Origin: Bacteroides ilei
GTDB lineage: Bacteria > Bacteroidota > Bacteroidia > Bacteroidales > Bacteroidaceae
Length of the DNA stretch: 64,000 nucleotides
Assembly (NCBI RefSeq): GCF_900128495.1
Contig: NZ_LT635801.1
Location: 3,616,200-3,680,199 of the forward strand
Direction of reading: 5' to 3'
Notes under the pieces: model-generated
Seen by the model: the letters and a program-made list of their open reading frames with translations, nothing else
Told to the model about the DNA's origin: nothing
Databases searched by the model: none
Position numbers and translations under genes: made by a program
Shown here: positions 36,022-43,651 of the stretch, one piece after another
How positions within the stretch are numbered: position 1 is the stretch's first letter
How the letters are laid out: the number at the start of each line of letters is the position of its first letter

Positions 36022-36945
36022 ATGGAAGCATTGGCAGTATTGGAAAAGCAACAGCAGTTTGATTTTCAGAACAACGGAATCGAAGTAATGAACCTTGAAA
36101 CTCTCCAGCGTACCTACAAGGAGAATGATATCTACGGCAAGCCTGTCCAGGGCATCTATCACTACCAGGTCCTGCAGCGTATGATGGGCATTTGCGAGAA
36201 GTATAATCTCGATTACGAGGTGGAGGAAATCTTCGCCGCCCAGAACAGAAACAAGACACAACCGGGAGTGAGCATTCTCCCGCAGGTGGAACAGACACAC
36301 GGTGAAAAGGCAGTGGAAGCCCACATCCTCCGACGCATCTTCGCGACTATCCGAATCAAGGACTGGGAAACGGACGAGCTGACAACTACGCTGGTCGTCG
36401 CCTACCATCAGGACGGCATACAGGCAGCCATAGGCCCGTGCGTGAAAGTATGCCATAACCAGTGTATCCTCTCACCGGAAAGGAGCATCTGCAATTATGG
36501 AAAGAACAAGGTGACAACGGAAGGTGTATTCGAGACGGTGGACGGATGGCTGGCCAATTTCGAAGTGAACATGAACGAGGATATTGCACGCATTCAGCGG
36601 CTGAAACGCAGAATCGTCTCACTGGAAGAAGTGTATATGTATATCGGTCTGCTGACAGCGTTGCGTGTCTCCCATGACAGTTCGGACAGGAACCTGTCAT
36701 CCTCGGTTGAAACCTACCCGTTGAACCAGAGCCAGATTTCCATCTTCACGGAAGAGGTGCTGAAACTGGTCCGCGAAAAGGGACAGATTACCGCATGGGA
36801 CTTATATAACGTAGCGACTGAGATATATAAGCCTGGCAAGACAGACTTCCCGGCCCTGATTCCGCAGAACGGAGCAATGGCGGAACTCCTGCTTTCCCGT
36901 CTGCCCACAGAGGTGGAAATACAGGATGCCGTTCTGGTAAGTTAA
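36022..36945 (+). CDS. DUF3871-like protein (DUF932-related)
   Basis: 307 residues. The middle part (AHILRRIFATIRIKDWETDE ... HQDGIQAAIGPCVKVCHNQC) is typical of DUF3871 proteins in Bacteroides elements, distantly like phage/plasmid DUF932. Start ATG 36022 chosen (MEALAVLEKQQQFDF). Its last ~14 codons and 3' flank are repeated at 39934. Function unknown. Confidence 0.65.
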   Translation: MEALAVLEKQQQFDFQNNGIEVMNLETLQRTYKENDIYGKPVQGIYHYQVLQRMMGICEKYNLDYEVEEIFAAQNRNKTQPGVSILPQVEQTHGEKAVEAHILRRIFATIRIKDWETDELTTTLVVAYHQDGIQAAIGPCVKVCHNQCILSPERSICNYGKNKVTTEGVFETVDGWLANFEVNMNEDIARIQRLKRRIVSLEEVYMYIGLLTALRVSHDSSDRNLSSSVETYPLNQSQISIFTEEVLKLVREKGQITAWDLYNVATEIYKPGKTDFPALIPQNGAMAELLLSRLPTEVEIQDAVLVS

Positions 36946-37036
36946 TTCTAACTAATCGCAACTGCTATTTGGAAAAACAAGATGTAAGTAAGGGAGAATC
37001 TGACGGATATAGCCGAAAGGTTTTCCCTATTTTATT
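36903..37036 (+). repeat. Terminator-bearing direct repeat, copy 1
   Basis: Covers the last codons of the DUF3871-like gene, a spacer with GCAACTGCTATTT, and the inverted repeat GGGAGAATCTGACGG ... CCGAAAGGTTTTCCC followed by T-rich DNA. It matches 39934-40069 over about 135 bp (roughly 85 percent by eye). Confidence 0.7.
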
Positions 37037-37125
37037 TAATCTATGATTCAGAAGAACAAAAAGGTTAATCCAATACAGTGAATTTGTGGATTATGCGTAT
37101 CTTTAGAGGCATAATAAAGAAAAGC

Positions 37126-38274
37126 ATGGAGAAAGAACACAGTCAACATCATACAAGCAATTACGACCGGTTCATGTCCGGAGAATATTGCAACAGTCTG
37201 AACCCGGAGGTACTTGAAATGATTTCCAATACCAAAGCCTGTCTTGCCAGACTTGACAGCCCGGACTTGGAAGATTCTGAGAGAAACGGTATTTTAAGGG
37301 ATATGCTCGGGAGCATAGGCCAACGGTCGGCAGTAGGACATAATTTCTTATGCCAGTGCGGAAAGCATATTTTCATTGGGGATAAGTCTGTCATCAATGA
37401 CAACTGCACAATGATGGACGAGAATCATATCCGTATAGGGAATCAGGTTCTGATAGCCCCCAATGTACAGTTCTATACGGCTACACATCCGATAGACTAC
37501 AACGAAAGATTCGTCGAGAACTGGGATGAAAATTCGGGCGAACTATTTTTCCGTACACGGTCTCTTCCTATTACCGTAGAGGACAATGTGTGGATTGGTG
37601 GCGGCAGTATAATTCTTGCCGGCATAACAATAGGAACAGGAAGTGTGATTGGTGCCGGAAGTGTCGTGACAAAATCAATCCCGGCAAACTGTGTAGCTGT
37701 CGGGAATCCATGTAAAGTGATCCGATACCTGAAGTCTGACAATAAAATCCAAGCAATTAAATCATTCAAACTACGAACTTGGACCAGAGCGGACATACCG
37801 GCACTGGCAAAATACCTGAACAATAAAAAAATTTGGGACAATTGCCGTGATGCTCTTCCTTATCCCTATACGGAAAAGGATGCAGAGCAATTCATAAGTT
37901 TTGTTGAAGGACAAAGCGAACAGAATAATTACTGCATCGATATCAATCACGAAGCAGCAGGAAATGTCAGCTTCTTCAGAGGTACGGACGTAGAACGATA
38001 TAACGCTGAACTGGGCTATTGGCTTGCAGAGCCATATTGGAACCTGGGCATCATGACCGAAGCCATAAAGCAGGCAGTGGAAGATTATCTAAGCCATTCC
38101 GATACAGTGCGGATCCATGCCCATGTTTATGAAAACAACCCGGCATCGATGAAGGTTCTCGAAAAAGCCGGTTTCCATAAGTGCGGCATCCTCAGAAAAG
38201 CCTGCTTCAAGAACGGCCGCTTTGTCGATTGCCATTGTTATGAATTACTGAAGTATAATATTACCCACAAATAG
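37126..38274 (+). CDS. Hexapeptide O-acetyltransferase fused to RimJ-type GNAT
   Basis: 382 residues. Residues 1-~205 are a Mac-type sugar O-acetyltransferase: MSGEYCNSLNPEVLEMISN, then left-handed beta-helix hexapeptides with IGDKSVINDNCTMMDENHIRIG, ATHPIDYNERF (catalytic His) and VWIGGGSIILAGITIG. Residues ~212-382 are a GNAT of RimJ/RimL type with WLAEPYWNLGIMTEAIKQAV and NNPASMKVLEKAGF. ATG 37126 matches the start of the paralogue at 38794. Substrates unknown. Confidence 0.8.
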   Translation: MEKEHSQHHTSNYDRFMSGEYCNSLNPEVLEMISNTKACLARLDSPDLEDSERNGILRDMLGSIGQRSAVGHNFLCQCGKHIFIGDKSVINDNCTMMDENHIRIGNQVLIAPNVQFYTATHPIDYNERFVENWDENSGELFFRTRSLPITVEDNVWIGGGSIILAGITIGTGSVIGAGSVVTKSIPANCVAVGNPCKVIRYLKSDNKIQAIKSFKLRTWTRADIPALAKYLNNKKIWDNCRDALPYPYTEKDAEQFISFVEGQSEQNNYCIDINHEAAGNVSFFRGTDVERYNAELGYWLAEPYWNLGIMTEAIKQAVEDYLSHSDTVRIHAHVYENNPASMKVLEKAGFHKCGILRKACFKNGRFVDCHCYELLKYNITHK

Positions 38275-38284
38275 ATTTCCTCAA

Positions 38285-38599
38285 ATGAAAACGATGTATT
38301 ATATTATCCCAATAGTTTTCTTCATTCTTTGTTCATGTGGCACTACATCCCGCATGACCTATAGCAATGGCTATATTCTTGATTCAGAAGGTAAAGTTTT
38401 AGGGAATTACGCCAATGGACATATATTCGATACACAACGAAATATAAAAGGATATTATGCCAATGGTTATATCTACGACAAATCCTACAAGATCAAAGGA
38501 ACATATAATAATGGATTCGTAAAAATGAACTATGCCACTGATTCCATTAAATGGAATGAAAGCTATGGCAACACAAAATATAGCGGCAGTCCCGAATAA
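38285..38599 (+). CDS. Small lipoprotein with 16-residue repeats
   Basis: 104 residues. Leader MKTMYYIIPIVFFILCSC with lipobox Cys at residue 18. The mature part has tandem repeats of about 16 residues: YSNGYILDSEGKVLGN, YANGHIFDTQRNIKGY, YANGYIYDKSYKIKGT and a partial YNNGFVKMNY. It follows the first acetyltransferase fusion after 10 nt, so the two are likely co-transcribed. Function unknown; a small surface beta-repeat is likely. Confidence 0.65.
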   Translation: MKTMYYIIPIVFFILCSCGTTSRMTYSNGYILDSEGKVLGNYANGHIFDTQRNIKGYYANGYIYDKSYKIKGTYNNGFVKMNYATDSIKWNESYGNTKYSGSPE

Positions 38600-38634
38600 G
38601 ACATATTTACGATCCGGAACAGACAGTTCATCAA

Positions 38635-38784
38635 ATGAAGAAGATGGGACTACTGAAGAATATGAACACAAGCAAAGAGTAAGCCTGTGAACCGGTCACG
38701 ATCCTTCTATGTCTTGTTCTGATCACAATCTGCTTCATTGCAGCCATCAATTTATCCTACAAGAAAAGCTACAGATTGCAATAG
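38635..38784 (+). pseudogene. Small membrane protein with in-frame stop
   Basis: One frame from ATG 38635 reads 15 codons (MKKMGLLKNMNTSKE), then TAA, then continues in the same frame with ACEPVTILLCLVLITICFIA and ends SYKKSYRLQ. The second part is a clear membrane helix, so this looks like a small membrane gene with a nonsense mutation. It could instead be read from a later non-ATG start. Confidence 0.35.
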
Positions 38785-38793
38785 AGAAATTAT

Positions 38794-39882
38794 ATGGAAA
38801 AAGAACTGAATCAACAACATATAAGCAATTACAACCGATTCATGTCAGGAGAATATTGCAACAGTCTGAATCCGGAGGTACTTGAGATGATTTCCAATAC
38901 CAAAGCCTGTCTTGCCAGACTTGACAGCCCGGGATTGGGAGATTCAGAGAGAACCGATATTCTAAGGAATATGCTTGGAAGCATAGGCCAGCGATCGACA
39001 GTAGGACGTAATTTCTTATGCCAGTGCGGAAAGCATATTTTTATTGGTGATAAGTCTGTCATCAATGACAACTGCACAATGATGGACGAGAATCATATCC
39101 GTATAGGAAATCAGGTTCTGATAGCCCCGAATGTACAGTTTTATACTGCTACACATCCGATAGACTGCAACGAAAGATTTGTAGAGAATTGGGATGAAAA
39201 TTCAGGTGAACTCTTTTTCCGTACACGGTCTCTTCCGATTACCGTAAAGGACAATGTGTGGATTGGTGGCGGCAGTATAATTCTTGCCGGCATAACAATA
39301 GGAACAGGAAGTGTGATCGGTGCTGGGAGTGTTGTGACAAAATCAATCCCGGCAAACTGTGTAGCTGTCGGGAATCCGTGCAGGGTGATCCGATACCTGA
39401 AAACTGACTATATAATCCGGACACTTGATGAAAAGGATATTCCGCAGATGAAGGACTTGTTCCGCACGACCGTGTTAAATGTGAATGCGAGGGATTATAC
39501 CGAAGAAGAAGTGAAAGATTGGGCATCATGCGGAGACAGTGAGACTCGGTGGAGGGAACTCCTTGCCGGAAACCGATATGTCGGGGCATTCAATGAATGT
39601 AATGTTCTGGTCGGCTTTTCGTCAATGAATAAAGACGGCTATCTGAATTCCATGTTCGTGCATAAGGATTTTCAACATAGAGGTATAGCGACGCAACTTC
39701 TCTCGGAGGTTGAACGAATTGCCGGGCAATACGGAGTTAGATACATTACATGTGAAGTTAGTTTGACCGCCAGAACATTCTTTGAAAAAAAAGAATACGA
39801 AATTATCAAAATACAGAAGTACAAGGCGAACAGATTGGAACTGACCAATTTCGTAATGCGTAAGGTGCTGAATAATAAATAA
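38794..39882 (+). CDS. Hexapeptide O-acetyltransferase fused to a second GNAT type
   Basis: 362 residues. Residues 1-~205 are nearly identical to the protein at 37126, including the same beta-helix and catalytic His (ATHPIDCNERF). The C-terminal ~150 residues are a different GNAT with NSMFVHKDFQHRGIATQLLSEVERIA and ARTFFEKKEYEI. Homology between the two genes stops just after GNPC(K/R)VIRYLK. Function unknown. Confidence 0.8.
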   Translation: MEKELNQQHISNYNRFMSGEYCNSLNPEVLEMISNTKACLARLDSPGLGDSERTDILRNMLGSIGQRSTVGRNFLCQCGKHIFIGDKSVINDNCTMMDENHIRIGNQVLIAPNVQFYTATHPIDCNERFVENWDENSGELFFRTRSLPITVKDNVWIGGGSIILAGITIGTGSVIGAGSVVTKSIPANCVAVGNPCRVIRYLKTDYIIRTLDEKDIPQMKDLFRTTVLNVNARDYTEEEVKDWASCGDSETRWRELLAGNRYVGAFNECNVLVGFSSMNKDGYLNSMFVHKDFQHRGIATQLLSEVERIAGQYGVRYITCEVSLTARTFFEKKEYEIIKIQKYKANRLELTNFVMRKVLNNK

Positions 39883-39933
39883 TCTTAGCTAAAATGTAAG
39901 GTTTCAAACTGAGAGTCTGGAGCAAAACAGATA

Positions 39934-40069
39934 GCCCGCAGAGGTGGAAATACAGAATGCAGTTCTGGTAAATTAACTCAAACTAATTGCAACTGCTATT
40001 TAGAAAAACAAAATGTAGGCAAAGGAGAATCTGATGGTGATATGCTATCGGATTCTCCCTTATTTTATT
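39934..40069 (+). repeat. Terminator-bearing direct repeat, copy 2
   Basis: Repeats 36903-37036, including out-of-context codons of the DUF3871 gene end (GAGGTGGAAATACAGAATGC), the spacer GCAACTGCTATTT and the inverted repeat GGAGAATCTGATGG ... ATCGGATTCTCC. It acts as the shared end of the rightward acetyltransferase gene and the leftward gene at 40065. Confidence 0.7.
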
Positions 40070-41102
40070 CCTCTATGTACACAATCTTTCCGAAATCCGA
40101 TTTCTGAGCCCGTGGACTTCCTGTGAGAATATCTGGTTCCGTAATTATCTTTCGCTCCACAAGTATATCCATCATATCCCACATGATCTCATGGTATAAG
40201 ATAACTTTGGCCAAATTCTCGTTACTTAACTGATATTCTTTCATGAATTCGTAGGAGTGACGGTTTACGCACGATGCCAGTTTGACCACTATCTCATCAC
40301 AGATTCTTACCAATGCATCCTGACTATCTTCCTTGATTATGGGAATGAGGGGATACCCCTTTTTATCTGCAAGTCCCCATTCCTCGCTTTTTTCCAGCAA
40401 GTCTTTGCTGATGATTTTTTTATTCTGTGCATATTCATCTGTAAATCGTACAATCGTTTTCGTGTCAAGCCAATATTCTAATGAGTCAGACCAAGTTTGA
40501 TGAAACGCATTAAAACTGTTTGTACCGCAAAAGCTATGAGTACGTTTGTCATACAATGCCCAAAACGCCCCGTCCCAGGTAGCATGAGTCGCCACACTGT
40601 CACGAGCCGGAAGTGCCTTTCCCCAGATTTTTCCATCGAGGACATATGAAAAGACAAGACTATAAGCATTCTTTCCCAATTTCCGTTTCTTCAGTTCCGT
40701 CATAAATGCAGACCAGTCGTTTTCCGTCTCCTTGAAAGCGTTTTGTGCAATGGAACGGCTCAAAATACGTATGGATTTGGTCTGTTCTTCGCTGAAGATG
40801 GGCATGATGGTATGTAATACATTATTCTTGCTCTCGATTAATCCGCCTATATGCAGCAAGAAAATCTGGCTGTAAGTGAAGGGAATTCCAGTGGCTTTCA
40901 ACTCCTTGATGCTCATAGGCGTGCGTAAAGTGTAAAGCAGCTCCCAGTTATTGTCGATTTTCGCATACTGTGCGGGGTGGTAAGAATCGTATGAGCAATA
41001 GGCCATTGTCTCCCAGTCCTTGTAAGGACGAATTTTTTCTGATGATTGTCCGAAAACAGACATGCTCATCAATAGACAACATATGGTAATAAATAATTTC
41101 AT
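40065..41102 (-). CDS. Secreted uncharacterised cargo protein
   Basis: 345 residues with signal peptide MKLFITICCLLMSMSVFG. The mature part is mixed alpha/beta, with a helical C-terminus (EFMKEYQLSNENLAKVILYH). No family recognised. On the minus strand, a -7-like TAACTTTG lies at 41134-41127, 25 nt before the start. It is AT-rich cargo between repeat copies 2 and 3. Confidence 0.6.
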   Translation of the reverse strand: MKLFITICCLLMSMSVFGQSSEKIRPYKDWETMAYCSYDSYHPAQYAKIDNNWELLYTLRTPMSIKELKATGIPFTYSQIFLLHIGGLIESKNNVLHTIMPIFSEEQTKSIRILSRSIAQNAFKETENDWSAFMTELKKRKLGKNAYSLVFSYVLDGKIWGKALPARDSVATHATWDGAFWALYDKRTHSFCGTNSFNAFHQTWSDSLEYWLDTKTIVRFTDEYAQNKKIISKDLLEKSEEWGLADKKGYPLIPIIKEDSQDALVRICDEIVVKLASCVNRHSYEFMKEYQLSNENLAKVILYHEIMWDMMDILVERKIITEPDILTGSPRAQKSDFGKIVYIEE

Positions 41103-41203
41103 ATAACTTACTTTAGACGTTTATATGTCACAAAGTTACAAATTATAAATCAGAAAATCGCATTTGCCACTCATATTATTTCCACCAAACAAAAAACGAA
41201 TTC

Positions 41204-41272
41204 TTTTAGCTCAAAGTTATGCAAGGGAGAACCTGACGGCACTACACCGAAAGATTCTCCCTTCTCTATTAT
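41204..41272. terminator. Convergent terminator, repeat copy 3
   Basis: AAGGGAGAACCT and AGATTCTCCCTT form a stem around GACGGCACTACACCGAA at 41223-41263. It directly follows the stop of the lysozyme gene (minus) and resembles the inverted repeats of copies 1 and 2. It is probably the original terminator between the tra operon and the rightward DUF3871 operon. Confidence 0.6.
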
Positions 41273-41454
41273 TCTTCAAAAAGTAGCAGATATTCCACCT
41301 TCCTTCTCCGTTCGATACTTGGAACTACCTTGCCTTTGTAACATCGGAAAGAGACATACTCCTTATAGATATTCCGGTCTCCGGCCTCCAGTTTCCTGAC
41401 AAGTGTGCTCTTGGGTATCTTCTTGCTGCCTAAAAGCCTGTACGGACCGACATT
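41269..41454 (-). pseudogene. Lysozyme gene, C-terminal fragment
   Basis: Reads NVGPYRLLGSKKIPKSTLVR and on to EYLLLFEE before TAA at 41271-41269. It continues exactly where the fragment at 45099-45434 stops (LAYNVG). The RIT element separates the two. Joined, they give an intact protein of 170 residues. Confidence 0.85.
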
Positions 41455-41456
41455 AT
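41446..41456 (+). repeat. 11-bp direct repeat at RIT insertion, left
   Basis: ACCGACATTAT, identical to 45099-45109. It encodes part of LAYNVG of the lysozyme on the minus strand. It is either a target duplication or the shared crossover segment of site-specific recombination. Confidence 0.8.
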
Positions 41457-41472
41457 GTAAAAGTTTACATAA
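41453..41472. repeat. Extra inverted TTATGTAA pair at left RIT end
   Basis: TTATGTAAA and TTTACATAA face each other with one base between them, outside the 28-bp left end and missing from the right end. They match the recombinase-site-like word TTATGTAA found twice in each terminal repeat. Confidence 0.6.
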
Positions 41473-41476
41473 GGTT

Positions 41477-41504
41477 GGTTATGTAAGCAATTTTATTATG
41501 TAAA
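41477..41504 (+). repeat. RIT left terminal inverted repeat
   Basis: 28 bp, perfect reverse complement of 45074-45101. It contains two direct copies of TTATGTAA about 18 bp apart, probable binding sites for the recombinases. Confidence 0.85.
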
Positions 41505-41566
41505 AAGCATCTGTTAATTATCTGATTATTAACTTTGTAGTTATTGAATTGTTTACATTATATTTA

Positions 41567-41607
41567 ATAGAGTGAAGAGAATTTTAAACTAATACTCTTC
41601 ACTCTAT
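41567..41607 (-). terminator. Hairpin downstream of the RIT operon
   Basis: ATAGAGTGAAGAG and CTCTTCACTCTAT form a perfect 13-bp stem with a 15-nt loop just after the stop of the third recombinase gene. It is a likely transcription end for the trio; the T-run is weak. Confidence 0.65.
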
Positions 41608-41616
41608 TCTATTCCT

Positions 41617-42669
41617 CTATTTATATTTTACTTGTAAAGCTTTTAGGAATTCCATTAAATCTCCGTCTTTTTGCCATGTAGTTTTGCTTTCTTGAATAAT
41701 ACCAGAAGTCAGTTTCTTCAATGCCTGTTCTTTTATTTTTTCACTTGCCCTGGCATATATTTCCGTTGTTGTTGTAGAAGTATGTCCAAGAAAGTCACGA
41801 ATATAAACGAGATTTATACCTGCTTCCAGCATATGCATAGCTTTTGAATGTCGAAAAGTATGACAAGATATATTATTGGGTATCAACTCTGAATATTGTT
41901 TCCTTGCATTTTCTGCATGTCTTTTCACAATATCTAATACAGCCATTCTTGTCAACCTTTCTCCTTTGGGATTAGGGAATAATGGATGACATCTATATTG
42001 TGCTGCAAAAAGATTGTTTTCGTCCATATACAACCTTAAATTTTTCACTTGGTTGGTAGAGAGAGGAACTACTCTGATTTTATTACCTTTCCCATGTAAT
42101 TTTACAGTCGTAGTTTCTCCTAATCTTATATTTTCCGGGGTGAGGTTTATGATTTCTTGAACCCTGGCACCGCTGTCGTATAATAGCCCCATAAGAACAA
42201 AGTCTCTACGCCCTTTGCGAGTTGATAAATCCGGTTGTTCAAGCAATACCCTTACTCCTTCCGTAGTCAGATAAGACATTTCCTTAAAAGGTGTCTTTTT
42301 CTGTTTGATACTCAATATAGCTTGCCAATAAGCCATACCCTTAACCTCACGATATTGAAGAAATTTAAAAAATGACCGTAAGGCGCATAAACGGTTGTTC
42401 CTTGTTGATATTGAACATTTTCTTGTATCTTCCAGCCAATGTAAAAATCCCAAAACTCTTTCTTTTGTAAATTCTTTAAGGCATAGTTTTTCCGGAGCTA
42501 TTAGTTCAATTTTATACATGTATTGTATAAAAAGCATAAATGTTACACTATATTGTTTTACCGTTTGATAGGAACAACCACATTCCATTGTGAGATAACG
42601 GTTTAAATAATCTGTGAGATATTTTCCAAAATCTGTCATAATTCCAAGTCTTAACGCATAACTAATCAA
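41617..42669 (-). CDS. RIT tyrosine recombinase, third gene
   Basis: 350 residues. SAM-like N-terminal core-binding domain (~10-110), then the catalytic domain with LYDSGARVQEIINL (first Arg), CHTFRHSKAMHMLEAG (His-x-x-Arg) and FLGHTSTTTTEIYARAS (His and nucleophilic Tyr). All catalytic residues are present. It overlaps the preceding gene by 8 nt. Confidence 0.9.
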   Translation of the reverse strand: MISYALRLGIMTDFGKYLTDYLNRYLTMECGCSYQTVKQYSVTFMLFIQYMYKIELIAPEKLCLKEFTKERVLGFLHWLEDTRKCSISTRNNRLCALRSFFKFLQYREVKGMAYWQAILSIKQKKTPFKEMSYLTTEGVRVLLEQPDLSTRKGRRDFVLMGLLYDSGARVQEIINLTPENIRLGETTTVKLHGKGNKIRVVPLSTNQVKNLRLYMDENNLFAAQYRCHPLFPNPKGERLTRMAVLDIVKRHAENARKQYSELIPNNISCHTFRHSKAMHMLEAGINLVYIRDFLGHTSTTTTEIYARASEKIKEQALKKLTSGIIQESKTTWQKDGDLMEFLKALQVKYK

Positions 42670-43651
42670 TCATTTCATTCATATTAGGGAAAATATGATT
42701 ATGAGCCATATCCACCTGTTCTACAATTTCAGGAAACATAGCCTCTACTATTCTGACATACTTATTTGTGGCTTTAATGGATTGATGTCCCATATATGTC
42801 ATTAGTATTAGCATCACATTATGTATATCCTTCCCTGATTTGCATAATTGCACAAATGAATTTACACAGAATGTATGTCGGAGATCGTGTAGACGAGGAC
42901 CTTTTCTATTTTCGTTTCGCATAATACCAGCACGTTCTAATATATGATTGAAATGATTTGAAACAGTCCTTGGTGAGATGGAAGTATCATTACATTTTAC
43001 AAAGAAATAGCTTTCTGGATTAATACTAAACCCAAATTTCTGTTTTTGGGCTACATAATCATGGCACATTAGTACCAAGGAAGGAGAAAGAGGCACATAC
43101 CTGTCTTTCCCATTTTTACATTCTCTAAGCAATAAGCATTCATTTTTGAAATCGATATCACTGTGTTTCAATTTTAGAGCTTCACCTACACGGATTCCTG
43201 TCCCATATAGTAAACGGATTAGGCATGGCATGGAAAATCGGGCTGAATTGACTAAGTGATAATAGGAGTTAATCCTATCACATTCCTTGAAAATCTTCTC
43301 TATTTCATCAGATGTATAAATATAGGGGGTAAAATTTGATTGATGTTTTGGTAATATTGGAATATATGAATTATATCCAATTATTTGCAGGAAAGAAGAG
43401 AATCCTCGAAGAATGACGATCCTATAATAGCGGTTTTCTTCGGACTCTCCAGAAAATTTACAGCACCAGGCATCTGCCAAGTCTTTGGAAATACCAAGGG
43501 CTTTCTCGTTTCTGTCATTAGCAAACTTGTCAAATCGCTTCAACATAAATTCCATTACGGTTGTTTTACAACCTATGTTTTGTTTATATTCTACATATTG
43601 GGTAATTAACCCTGAGAATACGCTGCATAATTTACCAGTTCTCTTTCTCAT
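42662..43651 (-). CDS. RIT tyrosine recombinase, second gene
   Basis: 329 residues. Catalytic blocks LYGTGIRVGEALKL, LHDLRHTFCVNSF and YMGHQSIKATNKYVRIVE hold the Arg, His-x-x-Arg, His and Tyr. It overlaps the first gene by 20 nt and the third by 8 nt, so the three are read as one unit. Confidence 0.9.
   Translation of the reverse strand: MRKRTGKLCSVFSGLITQYVEYKQNIGCKTTVMEFMLKRFDKFANDRNEKALGISKDLADAWCCKFSGESEENRYYRIVILRGFSSFLQIIGYNSYIPILPKHQSNFTPYIYTSDEIEKIFKECDRINSYYHLVNSARFSMPCLIRLLYGTGIRVGEALKLKHSDIDFKNECLLLRECKNGKDRYVPLSPSLVLMCHDYVAQKQKFGFSINPESYFFVKCNDTSISPRTVSNHFNHILERAGIMRNENRKGPRLHDLRHTFCVNSFVQLCKSGKDIHNVMLILMTYMGHQSIKATNKYVRIVEAMFPEIVEQVDMAHNHIFPNMNEMID

Noticed and set aside
36903..41272. 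CRISPR array or true integron
   Set aside because: The repeats are only two or three, over 1 kb apart and terminator-like. There is no cas gene or integron integrase; the RIT recombinases lie in their own bounded element.
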